NCBI GenBank assembly: GCA_043557195.1
Contig: CP121314.1
Location: 3,658,001 to 3,722,000, forward strand
DNA: 64,000 nt
Source of the DNA: Jejuia sp043557195
GTDB lineage: Bacteria; Bacteroidota; Bacteroidia; Flavobacteriales; Flavobacteriaceae
Direction of reading: 5' to 3'
A program made the position numbers and the translations under genes. Positions 6,611-15,586 of the stretch are shown piece after piece. Numbering within the stretch: position 1 is the first letter of the stretch; each line of letters opens with the position of its first letter. The notes below the pieces were generated by a model that did no database searches, was not told where the DNA came from, and saw only the letters and a list, made by a program, of their open reading frames with translations.

Positions 6611-7453
6611 ATGATAAATTTTAACGGAACAATTCTTGACGATAGTACTCATATTTCAATAAACAATCGTGGGTATGCCTATGGAGATGCACTTTTCGAA
6701 ACCATAAAAGTAGCCAATGGGAAATTATTATTTTGGGAGGATCACTACTTTAGATTAATGGCATCAATGCGAATTATGCGCATGGAGATTCCAATGAGCT
6801 TTACCATGGAGTTTCTTGAGAATCAAATAAAAGATACTTTGGAGGCCAATCATCTTGAAAATGCTCATGCAAGAGTTAAACTTATCGTGCATAGAAACGA
6901 AGGGGGTTTGTATCTACCTCAGCAAAATGCCATTGGCTACAATATAAGTGTAAAACCATTGGAGAGTGATCTGTATATTCTAAACGAGCACAAATATGAA
7001 GTAGATTTATTCAAAGATTATTTTATTGCGCCAACGTTGCTCTCGACTTTAAAAACAAATAATAAAGCGATAAATGTAGTAGGGAGTATTTTTGCTAATG
7101 AAAACGATTTAGATAATTGTTTGTTATTAAATACAGATAAAAATATAGTTGAAGCTTTAAATGGTAATTTGTTTTTAGTCAAAGATAATGTTATTAAAAC
7201 ACCTCCGCTGTCAGATGGTTGTTTGAAGGGTGTATTGAGGACTCAGATTTTAAAATTTATGACAAAAATGGAAGATTTTGAGTTATTGGAATCATCAATA
7301 TCTCCTTTTGAACTTCAAAAAGCAGATGAACTTTTTATAACGAACGTGATAACTGGTATTCAGCCGATTTCAAAATATAGAAAAAAGGCGTTTAAAAATG
7401 AAGTTGCAAATACGCTACTTGTTAAACTAAATACAGCAGTACGCGTATCTTAA
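6611..7453 (+). CDS. Aminotransferase class IV (PabC/IlvE-type, PLP-dependent)
   Basis: A 280-residue fold-type IV PLP enzyme. Family features are the N-terminal INNRGYAYGDALFETIK block, an Arg-rich substrate region, the probable PLP lysine in STLKTNNKA (about residue 147), the EALNGNLFLV block and the LKGVLRTQIL helix. Members make or cleave amino acids: 4-amino-4-deoxychorismate lyase (folate pathway) or a branched-chain/D-amino-acid aminotransferase. The single-domain length and sequence favour the PabC-like group in Flavobacteria, but the substrate cannot be read from sequence. The ATG at 6611 follows a T-run; the stop overlaps the convergent AlgH gene by 4 bp (7450-7453). Confidence 0.8.
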   Translation: MINFNGTILDDSTHISINNRGYAYGDALFETIKVANGKLLFWEDHYFRLMASMRIMRMEIPMSFTMEFLENQIKDTLEANHLENAHARVKLIVHRNEGGLYLPQQNAIGYNISVKPLESDLYILNEHKYEVDLFKDYFIAPTLLSTLKTNNKAINVVGSIFANENDLDNCLLLNTDKNIVEALNGNLFLVKDNVIKTPPLSDGCLKGVLRTQILKFMTKMEDFELLESSISPFELQKADELFITNVITGIQPISKYRKKAFKNEVANTLLVKLNTAVRVS

Positions 7454-8010
7454 TTGTAGTTTGGGTTTTCTGGAGCGTTAGACCATATACTATACTCGCC
7501 GCCTAGTTCTAGCATTTTTTCTTTCCAGAAAGATTGGTAATCTTTTTCTATGATATTCTTTTTGTAGATGTTTTCAGAAACTAACCAAGAATTTGCTTTA
7601 AGCTCATCTTCTAGTTGATTAGAATCCCAGCCAGAATATCCTAAGAAGAAGCGAATATCATTCTCATTAATGGTATTGTCAGTAATTAATTCAGCTACTT
7701 TTTTAAAATCTCCACCCCAAAAAATACCTAATGAAATTTCAATGCTATTAGGGATAAGGTCAGGAACTTTATGAATAAAGTAGAGGTTGTCTTGTTCCAC
7801 GGGACCTCCATTATATACCTTAAAAGCGGCTCCAACCTCTGGAATCAAATCTTTAATTGTGTATTCCAAGGGTTTATTTAGAATGAAACCGATAGAACCA
7901 TCTTCAGTATGGTCTGCTAATAAAACAATGGAGCGGTTAAAAGAAACATCTCCAATTATGGCTGGTTCTGCAATTAACAAATCACCTTTTTTCGGGGTAG
8001 TGCTCGTCAT
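7450..8010 (-). CDS. YqgE/AlgH family protein
   Basis: A 186-residue protein of the UPF0301 (YqgE/AlgH) family. It shows the hallmark N-terminus KKGDLLIAEPAI, the block SFNRSIVLLADHTEDGSIGFILNKPL, the FKVYNGGPV segment and the C-terminal FLGYSGWDSNQLEDEL. The family is cytosolic, compact, and has no established biochemical activity; in Pseudomonas a homologue affects alginate production. The start is ATG at 8008-8010. The gene is convergent with, and overlaps by 4 bp, the aminotransferase gene. A bidirectional terminator (8082-8112) separates it from the HU gene upstream. Confidence 0.9.
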   Translation of the reverse strand: MTSTTPKKGDLLIAEPAIIGDVSFNRSIVLLADHTEDGSIGFILNKPLEYTIKDLIPEVGAAFKVYNGGPVEQDNLYFIHKVPDLIPNSIEISLGIFWGGDFKKVAELITDNTINENDIRFFLGYSGWDSNQLEDELKANSWLVSENIYKKNIIEKDYQSFWKEKMLELGGEYSIWSNAPENPNYN

Positions 8011-8081
8011 GTTTTTTAAAGAATTAGTAACTAAATCTAAGATTATTTTATTAGAAAAACAACTTTTGATATAGGGATAAA

Positions 8082-8112
8082 AAAAATGCCTTCCATTGCG
8101 GAAGGCATTTTT
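8082..8112 (-). terminator. Terminator of the HU gene
   Basis: AAAAATGCCTTCC (8082-8094) and GGAAGGCATTTTT (8100-8112) form a 13-bp stem with a 5-nt loop. On the minus strand it is followed by more T residues, 22 nt after the HU stop codon. Confidence 0.88.
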
Positions 8113-8134
8113 CTATGTTTTCTGAAACTAATGA

Positions 8135-8407
8135 TTAGTTTACAGCACTTGATAAATCAGATCCAGCTTTAAACTTAACAACGTTTTTAGCTTTGATTTT
8201 AATAGTCGCTCCAGTTTGTGGGTTTCTTCCTTCTCTTGCAGATCTTTTAGAAACTGACCAAGAACCAAAACCAACTAAAGAAACTCTGTTTCCTTTTTGT
8301 AAAGCACCTTCTATTTCAATAAGTGCACACTCTAAAGCTTTCTTAGCAGCTGCTTTAGTGATTCCTGCGTGTTCTGCCATTGCATCGATTAAATCTGTTT
8401 TGTTCAT
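8135..8407 (-). CDS. HU family nucleoid protein
   Basis: A 90-residue histone-like protein. It begins MNKTDLIDAMAEHAGITKAAA and carries the GFGSWSVSKRSAREGRNPQTGATIKI arm that inserts into the DNA minor groove, then the standard C-terminal KFKAGSDL. HU dimers bend and compact DNA and support replication, repair and transcription. The length is exactly that of canonical HU. A strong promoter (8462-8491) and a strong terminator (8082-8112) frame it as a single-gene transcript. Confidence 0.97.
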   Translation of the reverse strand: MNKTDLIDAMAEHAGITKAAAKKALECALIEIEGALQKGNRVSLVGFGSWSVSKRSAREGRNPQTGATIKIKAKNVVKFKAGSDLSSAVN

Positions 8408-8461
8408 AATGTAATTTTTAATAATTAATAAATTGGTTAAACTTTTTTGTTAAATCCTCTA

Positions 8462-8491
8462 CAAATTTATACGGATTATGCTTTCGTGCAA
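8462..8491 (-). promoter_or_regulatory. Promoter of the HU gene
   Basis: On the minus strand TTG (8489-8491), exactly 19 nt, then TAAATTTG (8462-8469) match the Bacteroidota -33/-7 consensus TTG-N19-TAnnTTTG. The predicted start lies about 50 nt ahead of the ATG at 8407. Confidence 0.75.
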
Positions 8492-8595
8492 GTAATAGCA
8501 AGGGAAATACAGGGTTTTGTTGATAACTTATATCATTTGTTAATAAAGGAACTGCATTTTATCGAAGTTTTAACAAAATGAGTAATACTAAGGGC

Positions 8596-9543
8596 TTAGC
8601 GCATTTTAGCATCCTTTTCAAATTTATATCCGTTTAGGAGGGATTTTGTATCCATTAATTTCTTTCCTGGAAGTTTAAGTTTTATAATTTTAATATAGCC
8701 TTCATTTACAGAAACCTTTAATGTTTTTTTTGTGCAAACTATCAAACCAATATCATTATCATGGTCTTCAATTTCTTTTTCAACCTCATAAATTTTAATA
8801 TCTAAAATCTCATCTCCATTTACTAATTCACACCAAGCGGCAGGATAGGGGCTTAACCCTCTTATTTTATTATGAATTTTAGTTATGCTATTGTTCCAAT
8901 CTATCTTACAATTGTCTTTATTAAGCTTATAGGCTGTTTTAATGTCGCTATTTTCAATTTGAGGCGTTGTGGTAACTTTTTCGTTTTTAATAGCTTCTAC
9001 CGTCTTTAAAACCAAAGCACTGCCAATATCCATTAGTTTATCATGAAGGCTTCCTGCGTTTTCATCAGGTTCAATATCTATTTCTGTTTGAAATATCATT
9101 TCGCCAGTATCAATTTTTTCATCAATAAAAAATGTAGAAACGCCAGTTTTGGTTTCACCATTAATAATCGACCAATTTATAGGTGCTGCACCTCGATAAT
9201 TTGGTAGAAGCGATGCATGTAAATTAAATGTACCATATTCTGGCATTTGCCATACTACTTTAGGTAGCATTCTAAAAGCGACAACCACTTGCAAATTTGC
9301 CTTGAGGGCTTTTAGTTCACTAATAAAATCATCATTTTTAAGATTTGTGGGTTGTAAAATAGTTAAGCCTTTCTCTTTTGCATATTTTTTTACGGCACTT
9401 TCATTAAGTTTTCGTCCTCGGCCAGCAGGTTTATCGGGCGCTGTTATAACACCTGCAATAGTATAGTTGTTCTCAACCAATGCTTTTAAGGAAGCGACAG
9501 CAAAGTCCGGTGTTCCCATAAAAATGATTTTTAAATCCTTCAT
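8596..9543 (-). CDS. fmt: Methionyl-tRNA formyltransferase
   Basis: A 315-residue enzyme that formylates Met-tRNAfMet with 10-formyl-tetrahydrofolate for translation initiation. It shows the N-terminal IIFMGTPDFAV, the GVITAPDKPAGRGRKL loop, the folate-binding/catalytic block NLHASLLPNYRGAAPI (Asn and His of the N-x-H signature) and STFFIDEKIDTG with the catalytic Asp. The C-terminal OB-like tRNA-binding domain includes KIRGLSPYPAAW. Length is typical for the family. The start ATG overlaps the stop of recQ by 4 bp (ATGA, 9540-9543), so the pair is translationally coupled. Confidence 0.97.
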   Translation of the reverse strand: MKDLKIIFMGTPDFAVASLKALVENNYTIAGVITAPDKPAGRGRKLNESAVKKYAKEKGLTILQPTNLKNDDFISELKALKANLQVVVAFRMLPKVVWQMPEYGTFNLHASLLPNYRGAAPINWSIINGETKTGVSTFFIDEKIDTGEMIFQTEIDIEPDENAGSLHDKLMDIGSALVLKTVEAIKNEKVTTTPQIENSDIKTAYKLNKDNCKIDWNNSITKIHNKIRGLSPYPAAWCELVNGDEILDIKIYEVEKEIEDHDNDIGLIVCTKKTLKVSVNEGYIKIIKLKLPGKKLMDTKSLLNGYKFEKDAKMR

Positions 9544-11447
9544 AAATGACTTAACTTATATTTATTCGTTTTTGTAATTGTAATAATTTGATGTTCTAAG
9601 AGCTGCTTTAAAATACGTTTTGTTTCGATGTCTTCATAAGATAGTAGGTTGGTGATTTCTCTAGAAGACTTCTCACCACTTTCTAATAGCTCAATAATCT
9701 CATGCTGCAGATTTTTCGGTTTGGTTTGTTTTGATTTAGGTTCTTTTTTTATACATACTGAACACATACCGCACGGTTCGGGGCGTGGTTCTCCAAAATA
9801 ATACAACAATTGCATGCTTTTGCATACATCGTCATTATTGATATAATCTATTACAGCTTTAACTTGTGTTTCTTTAAGAGCGTTTTGTTGTTTGATAATT
9901 GGCGCAATTCTATTTATAGTTTTGTCATCTTCCCTTGGCTCTATAAATGTAATTTGAGCATCAGTTTTTGAATGATTTAGCGTCAATATATTATCGGTTT
10001 CTAACTGCTTTAATTTTTGAATTAATTCGTGTTCAGATATGGATGATTTGTCTGCAATTTTAGCAGTATTGATATCTACTTCATGATCAAAAATACCGCC
10101 GTATGATCTAAGAATTGATTTAACTACAACCTCAAATCCTGGATGTTTATCTAAATAATTAAATATTGAAGTATTTGTTGATATAAATTTGACTAAAACC
10201 TTGTTTTTAAATTTTTTAGACATTGAAATTATACTGTTTCTATCTAAAACTAATAGGGCATTGTAGCATACTATAGTATTAAAGTTATAGGTTTTACAGA
10301 AATGACTAAAATCGAAATCAAAAGTTAAGTACATGCCTTCACCATAAGATATTTGAAAATAGCTGCATAGCTTTCTGTAAATCTGTTTTATAATCTCTAC
10401 CGACGGAAGCACTTTTAAAAACTGATTCTTTACCAGTACTTCATCATTTTTATTTTTCAAAATGATAGCGAAAGCATTATCGGCACTCCTTCCAGCTCTT
10501 CCAGCTTCTTGAAAATAACTTTCTATACTTTCAGGTAAATTTAAATGAATAACCGTTTTTACATCAGGTTTATCAATACCCATACCAAATGCATTTGTGG
10601 CAACCATAACTTGATTTTGGTTGTTCATCCAGCTATCCATGTTGTTTTCTTTTTCAGTGTTATTTAAGCCGCCATGATAGTGGGTAGATGTAATATTTTT
10701 TGAATTTAAAAGCGTACTCACTTCAATCGTGGCTTTTCTGTTTCTAACGTAAACAATAGAAGAACCATCGTATTTTTTTAATATGGTTTCAAGACGATAG
10801 TATTTGTCTTCCTCATGCAGCACCATGTATCCTAAATTATCTCTAAAAAATGATTGTTTGAAGATTTTTGGTTTAATAAAATCTAGCTGCTCAACAATAT
10901 CTTCAACGATTTTAGGTTTAGCTGTTGCGGTTAAAGCTATTATGTTAACTAAAGGTTTTAACTGCCTCATTTTTATGATATTGCTATATGAAGGCCTGAA
11001 GTCGTTTCCCCATTGGGAAATACAATGTGCTTCATCAACTGCAATAAGATTCACCTTCATTTGTCTAATACGATCTTGCACTAATTCTTGTTGTAAACGC
11101 TCTGGCGATAAGTATAAAAATTTGTAGTTACCGTAGATGCAGTTATCCAAAAGCGCATCCAATTCAGTTTTAGAAATACCGCTTGTTATTGCTAAAGCCT
11201 TTATGCCTTTATTGTTCAAATTCTGCACCTGATCTTTCATCAACGCTATCAAAGGTGAAACTACAATACAAATACCATCTTTAATGAGTGCAGGTATTTG
11301 AAAACAAATTGATTTTCCACCGCCTGTTGGCATTAATGCAAATACATCCTCACCTTCTAATACAGCATTGATTATGGCTTCTTGATTGCCCCTAAAAGCA
11401 GTGAATTTCCAATAACGCTCCAGTATGTTTATAGGGTGAGAGTTCAC
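9540..11447 (-). CDS. recQ: ATP-dependent DNA helicase RecQ
   Basis: A 635-residue 3'-5' DNA helicase for recombination and repair. Motif 0/I is FRGNQEAI and TGGGKS (residues 42-46), motif II is DEAH (138-141) followed by CISQWGNDFRPSY, and motif VI is QEAGRAGR. The zinc-binding subdomain shows the spaced cysteines CKSMQLLYYFG and CGMCSVC. A winged-helix region and a short C-terminal extension follow; no clear HRDC domain is seen. It overlaps fmt by 4 bp and the upstream ATPase gene by 1 bp, forming a tight three-gene unit. Confidence 0.96.
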   Translation of the reverse strand: MNSHPINILERYWKFTAFRGNQEAIINAVLEGEDVFALMPTGGGKSICFQIPALIKDGICIVVSPLIALMKDQVQNLNNKGIKALAITSGISKTELDALLDNCIYGNYKFLYLSPERLQQELVQDRIRQMKVNLIAVDEAHCISQWGNDFRPSYSNIIKMRQLKPLVNIIALTATAKPKIVEDIVEQLDFIKPKIFKQSFFRDNLGYMVLHEEDKYYRLETILKKYDGSSIVYVRNRKATIEVSTLLNSKNITSTHYHGGLNNTEKENNMDSWMNNQNQVMVATNAFGMGIDKPDVKTVIHLNLPESIESYFQEAGRAGRSADNAFAIILKNKNDEVLVKNQFLKVLPSVEIIKQIYRKLCSYFQISYGEGMYLTFDFDFSHFCKTYNFNTIVCYNALLVLDRNSIISMSKKFKNKVLVKFISTNTSIFNYLDKHPGFEVVVKSILRSYGGIFDHEVDINTAKIADKSSISEHELIQKLKQLETDNILTLNHSKTDAQITFIEPREDDKTINRIAPIIKQQNALKETQVKAVIDYINNDDVCKSMQLLYYFGEPRPEPCGMCSVCIKKEPKSKQTKPKNLQHEIIELLESGEKSSREITNLLSYEDIETKRILKQLLEHQIITITKTNKYKLSHL

Positions 11448-11986
11448 TATAAATTCAATGTATTTAAAATAAAATCTGTTCGCTCCTCAACACTGCCAAA
11501 TGGCACGTCAATAGGTGTATATTCAAAACTTTGATAGGTTTCTAAAAGATAATCGTGGATTTTTTCAGCTTGAGAAAAACTTTCGTAACGCTCATTATCA
11601 CTTTTATATATTGCCTTCCATGGCTTCAATATAAATACTTCATTATAAACAAGGTTTTTGGAAGTTGTAATAAAATCATCAGGATAGCTATCGCCAATAT
11701 AATCCATGTAGGCCAAAACATCAGGAATGCCTCTGTCAAAAAAAACAATTTCTCTATCTAATGCTTCCGAGGTTTTAAATTGATTGATGCGTCCCTTCAA
11801 AAGTAATTCACTAAATAACAAGGGGTTGGTTAAAAAAAGCTGGTCTATTCCTTCTTTTTGAGCTTGCAAGGTAACTTGTCTAGAAATTTCTTCTAAACAG
11901 TAGTACTTTCTTCTTAAAAGTTCAGTAATAATGGTAGATTTTCCAGTTCCAGGACCACCTGTAATAACAATTTTTTTCTGGTTCAA
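11447..11986 (-). CDS. P-loop ATPase/kinase of the AAA_28 type
   Basis: A 179-residue protein with a Walker A motif GGPGTGKST (residues 10-18) and a Walker B-like strand REIVFFDRG (about 79-87). The layout matches the AAA_28 group of small P-loop proteins, some of which are nucleotide or nicotinamide-riboside kinase-like. The C-terminal half has ILKPWKAIYKSDNERYESF, a conserved block for substrate binding in this group. It is the first gene of the ATPase-recQ-fmt unit and overlaps recQ by one base. The substrate is unknown. Confidence 0.8.
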   Translation of the reverse strand: MNQKKIVITGGPGTGKSTIITELLRRKYYCLEEISRQVTLQAQKEGIDQLFLTNPLLFSELLLKGRINQFKTSEALDREIVFFDRGIPDVLAYMDYIGDSYPDDFITTSKNLVYNEVFILKPWKAIYKSDNERYESFSQAEKIHDYLLETYQSFEYTPIDVPFGSVEERTDFILNTLNL

Positions 11987-12051
11987 TATGAATTAATTTT
12001 GAATGTAAAATTCGGAATTTAATTGCTTTAAAAAAAATGGAAGCAAAAGCT

Positions 12052-12059
12052 TATATTTG
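12052..12059 (+). promoter_or_regulatory. -7 promoter element for the DUF493 gene
   Basis: TATATTTG matches TAnnTTTG and lies 18 nt ahead of the ATG at 12077. A -33 TTG at the right spacing is not obvious. Confidence 0.45.
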
Positions 12060-12076
12060 CAGCTCAAAAAAAGGAT

Positions 12077-12370
12077 ATGAGCGATACTCCAAATCAAGAA
12101 GAGTTCTACCAAAAACTTAAGAAACAATTATCGGATACTGCACTGTGGCCCACTGAGTATTTATACAAATTTATTGTAAAAACTAATGCTTCTGAAATTA
12201 AAAAGGTGGCAGGACTTTTCAATAATATTGGGGCTGTAATAACTACCACAGAATCTAAAAACGGTAAATATACGAGCCTTTCTATTAATGTAAGGATGAA
12301 AAATCCTGACGCAGTAATAGCCAAATATAAAGAAGTTGCTGAAAAGATAGATGGCGTTATCAGCCTTTAG
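12077..12370 (+). CDS. DUF493 family (YbeD-like) protein
   Basis: A 97-residue ferredoxin-like-fold protein. The pattern WPTEYLYKFIVKT, then VKKVAGLF-type helix and the C-terminal YTSLSINVRMKNPDAVIAKYKEV identifies the DUF493/YbeD family. Members are small, cytosolic and of unknown biochemical role; their fold resembles ACT-like regulatory domains. In this organism it precedes DUF4290 and murA on the same strand with gaps of 55 and 8 bp, a neighbourhood I know from other Flavobacteriaceae. Confidence 0.85.
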   Translation: MSDTPNQEEFYQKLKKQLSDTALWPTEYLYKFIVKTNASEIKKVAGLFNNIGAVITTTESKNGKYTSLSINVRMKNPDAVIAKYKEVAEKIDGVISL

Positions 12371-12425
12371 TTTTTTTTTGTATTTTGCGGACTACTTCAT
12401 AGAATTTTAATACTACACTTTTATT

Positions 12426-13061
12426 TTGATTGATAATTTAGAATACAATACAGAACGGGAACATTTAATCATTCCGGAATATGGTCGTCATCTTCAAAAA
12501 ATGATTAACCATGCTAAAACTAGAGAAACGAAGGAAGAACGTGAGAAATTAGCAAAGGCCATCATTTCTGTGATGGGTAATTTGCAACCACATTTACGTG
12601 ATGTTCCAGATTTTCAGCATAAGTTATGGGATCAGTTATTTATCATGTCTAATTTTGAATTAGATGTAGATTCCCCATATCCAAAGCCTTCCAAAGAGGT
12701 GCTTTCTGAACGTCCAGATCCTTTAAAGTATCCACAAAACCATCCTAAATATCGTTTTTATGGAAACAATATTAAAACGATGATTGATGTTGCTAACACT
12801 TGGGAAGAAGGTGAGTTAAAAGAAGCATTACTATATACTATTGCTAACCACATGAAAAAGTGTTTCTTAAATTGGAATAAGGACACCGTTGAGGATGCTG
12901 TGATTTTTGACCACTTGTATGAGCTTTCAAACGGAAAAATTGATTTGAGAAATTCTGATGAAGATTTATCAGATTCTAGCAGTTTAATGCGTTCTAAAAG
13001 TAAGTACAGTAATAGCAACAAAAAGAAAAAAGGGTCTAACCGTTCTAGAAAACGCCACTAA
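12426..13061 (+). CDS. DUF4290 family protein
   Basis: A 211-residue protein restricted to Bacteroidota. It begins MIDNLEYNTEREHLIIPEYG, the family signature, and ends in a basic, Ser/Lys/Arg-rich tail (KKKKGSNRSRKRH) that could touch nucleic acid. The middle is helical (VANTWEEGELKEALLYTIANHMKKCFLNW). The start is TTG at 12426; no better start is in frame. It lies 8 bp before murA, suggesting one transcript. No function is established. Confidence 0.85.
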   Translation: MIDNLEYNTEREHLIIPEYGRHLQKMINHAKTRETKEEREKLAKAIISVMGNLQPHLRDVPDFQHKLWDQLFIMSNFELDVDSPYPKPSKEVLSERPDPLKYPQNHPKYRFYGNNIKTMIDVANTWEEGELKEALLYTIANHMKKCFLNWNKDTVEDAVIFDHLYELSNGKIDLRNSDEDLSDSSSLMRSKSKYSNSNKKKKGSNRSRKRH

Positions 13062-13069
13062 ACGTATCC

Positions 13070-14377
13070 ATGGGAACATTTAAAATTGAAGGAGGCCATA
13101 AGCTAAAAGGAAGCATACAGCCTCAAGGAGCAAAGAATGAAGCATTGCAAATTCTTTGTGCGGTTTTACTAACTCCGGAGAAAGTTACCATTAATAATAT
13201 TCCTGATATCATTGATGTAAATAAGCTGATTAGTTTATTAAAAAAGCTTGGAGTGAAGGTTGAAAAACTATCAAAAGGAACTTATACATTTCAAGCAGAT
13301 AATTTAGATTTAGATTACTTAGAATCTGATCAGTTTAAAATTGACGGTCGCGGATTAAGAGGTTCTATAATGATTGTGGGACCATTATTAGCGCGTTTCG
13401 GTAGAGGTTATATTCCAAAACCAGGAGGCGATAAAATTGGGCGTCGCCGTTTAGATACACATTTTGAAGGCTTAATAAGGTTAGGTGCTAAGTTTGGTTA
13501 TAGCAAAGAAGAACAGTTCTATGGTGTTGAAGCCAAAAGGCTAAAAGGTGCTTACATGCTACTTGAAGAGGCATCGGTAACGGGTACTGCAAATATTGTA
13601 ATGGCAGCGGTTTTAGCTGAAGGACAAACTACAATTTACAATGCGGCCTGCGAACCTTATTTACAGCAATTATGTAAGATGCTGAATAGAATGGGTGCTA
13701 AAATTAGCGGTGTTGGTTCAAATATGTTAATTATTAATGGTGTTGATAATTTGGGTGGAACGGACCATACCATGCTTCCTGATATGATTGAAATTGGCAG
13801 TTGGATTGGGCTTGCAGCTATGACTAAGAGTGAACTTACCATTAAAAACGTAAGTTGGAATGATTTAGGTGTGATTCCAAACGTATTCCGAAAATTAGGA
13901 ATTACTGTTGAAAAACAAGGTGATGATATCCATATTCCCGCGCATACCGACGGCTATGAGATTCAAAGTTTTATAGATGGTTCTATTTTAACAATATCTG
14001 ACGCACCATGGCCGGGGTTTACTCCAGATTTATTAAGTATAATTTTAGTGGTTGCTACTCAAGCTAGAGGTAGTGTTTTGATTCATCAAAAAATGTTTGA
14101 AAGCCGTTTATTCTTCGTGGATAAGCTTATTGATATGGGCGCAAAAATCATCCTTTGTGACCCGCATAGAGCTACAGTAATCGGTCATGATTTTAAATCG
14201 ACATTAAAAGCAACAACCATGACGTCACCTGATATTAGAGCTGGGGTTTCTTTATTAATTGCAGCATTATCTGCAAAAGGGACTTCAACCATTCAAAATA
14301 TAGAGCAGATTGATCGTGGTTATGAGAATATTGATGAACGCTTGCAAGCAATTGGTGCTAGAATAGAGCGTGTTTAA
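13070..14377 (+). CDS. murA: UDP-N-acetylglucosamine 1-carboxyvinyltransferase (MurA), Asp-type active site
   Basis: A 435-residue enzyme for the first committed step of peptidoglycan synthesis, transferring enolpyruvate from PEP to UDP-GlcNAc. QGAKNEAL holds the conserved Lys22/Asn23 pair; RGLRGSIMIVGPLLARFG and PGGDKIGRR form the active-site loop. Position 121, aligned with Cys115 of E. coli MurA, is Asp (GGDKIG). Natural Asp-type MurAs in other bacteria are active and not alkylated by fosfomycin. Full family length, ATG at 13070 directly behind DUF4290. Confidence 0.96.
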   Translation: MGTFKIEGGHKLKGSIQPQGAKNEALQILCAVLLTPEKVTINNIPDIIDVNKLISLLKKLGVKVEKLSKGTYTFQADNLDLDYLESDQFKIDGRGLRGSIMIVGPLLARFGRGYIPKPGGDKIGRRRLDTHFEGLIRLGAKFGYSKEEQFYGVEAKRLKGAYMLLEEASVTGTANIVMAAVLAEGQTTIYNAACEPYLQQLCKMLNRMGAKISGVGSNMLIINGVDNLGGTDHTMLPDMIEIGSWIGLAAMTKSELTIKNVSWNDLGVIPNVFRKLGITVEKQGDDIHIPAHTDGYEIQSFIDGSILTISDAPWPGFTPDLLSIILVVATQARGSVLIHQKMFESRLFFVDKLIDMGAKIILCDPHRATVIGHDFKSTLKATTMTSPDIRAGVSLLIAALSAKGTSTIQNIEQIDRGYENIDERLQAIGARIERV

Positions 14378-14427
14378 ATAAATATCTACATGTCCTTATT
14401 TCCATTACTTATTTATAACTTTTATAA

Positions 14428-15582
14428 TTGGGGATAGAAACTAAAAAGGGACGAATTGTACTCATTGATGCTCTGCGAGGTCTTGCCATAGCTGGCATAC
14501 TTATAATTCATCATATAGAACACTTCGATTTTTACAAAAAGCCTGATTATAAATTAGATTGGTTAGTTAAAACAGATCAATGGGTTTGGGATAAAGTATT
14601 TATGCTAGTTTCTGGAAAGGCTTTTGCGCTTTTTTCTTTGTTATTTGGAATTAGCTTTTGGATAATTCATGAAAATAGAAAAGCAAAAGGAGAATCTTAC
14701 CTTCTAAGGCATTTTTGGCGAATGTTTTTACTGCTACTCATTGGTGCAATTCATATTGTTTTCTTTCGAGGAGATATACTAGCAATGTATGCCATAATAG
14801 GTTTACCCTTAGTGATTACACCATATTTAAATAAGAGAGTTTTATTAATACTTTCAGCTATACTACTGCTAAACCCAATAGGGCTATATAGCATTATCAC
14901 TTATGTTTTAGGTACGCCTTTTGATTTTAGGTTGCCGTACCCTCAGGTAGATATTAATAAATTTCTATCTGAAGGAAGTTTTATTGATATGTTGCAAGTA
15001 AACTTTACTTCCGGCTACCAAAGTACGTTGGTTTGGAGTTGGAATGTTGGTCGATTTTTTACAATACCAGGACTATTCTTCTTAGGGACTTACTTTGGAA
15101 AAACTAAAGCCTTAACGCACAAGTCTCTTAAATTTTGGTATAAAGTGATAACCATAAGTTTGATAGGGTGGTTGTTTTTCAATTTAATTGAATTTGTATG
15201 GATTCAACAAATTGAAAATGCCAGTGATAAGAGACTTATAGGTGCTGCCATTGCTGTATATTCAAAACTCTGTATTATGTTCGGTACATTATCTTTGATA
15301 GTGATTTTTTGGAGGCATAACAACGGAAAACTTTGGATTGCTCGTTTTGCGAATTTTGGAAGAATGGGTTTAACAAACTACGTATTAATGTCTATAATAG
15401 GCGCATCATTATATTACGGTTGGGGATTAGGTTTATATAAATACCTTGGTTCGCTTGCTACTTTAGGCGTCGCTATTGTTGTACTTGTACTTCAAATGAA
15501 ATTTTCAACTTGGTGGTTGCAAAAATATGGACAAGGTCCTTTAGAAAGACTCTGGCGTAAATTAACTTGGTTACAGTTTTAA
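14428..15582 (+). CDS. DUF418 family polytopic membrane protein
   Basis: A 384-residue inner-membrane protein. The N-terminal block IVLIDALRGLAIAGILIIHH and ALFSLLFGISFWI are the signature shared by DUF418 and related acyltransferase-like membrane families. About ten hydrophobic segments can be counted, and the C-terminal part (NFGRMGLTNYVLMSIIGASLYYGWGLGLY, ending in WWLQKYGQGPLERLWRKLTW) is the DUF418 domain proper. The start is TTG at 14428 (MGIETKKGR); no ATG is closer. Substrate and reaction are unknown. It faces the convergent YfiM-like gene with a 4-bp gap. Confidence 0.85.
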   Translation: MGIETKKGRIVLIDALRGLAIAGILIIHHIEHFDFYKKPDYKLDWLVKTDQWVWDKVFMLVSGKAFALFSLLFGISFWIIHENRKAKGESYLLRHFWRMFLLLLIGAIHIVFFRGDILAMYAIIGLPLVITPYLNKRVLLILSAILLLNPIGLYSIITYVLGTPFDFRLPYPQVDINKFLSEGSFIDMLQVNFTSGYQSTLVWSWNVGRFFTIPGLFFLGTYFGKTKALTHKSLKFWYKVITISLIGWLFFNLIEFVWIQQIENASDKRLIGAAIAVYSKLCIMFGTLSLIVIFWRHNNGKLWIARFANFGRMGLTNYVLMSIIGASLYYGWGLGLYKYLGSLATLGVAIVVLVLQMKFSTWWLQKYGQGPLERLWRKLTWLQF

Positions 15583-15586
15583 GTAG

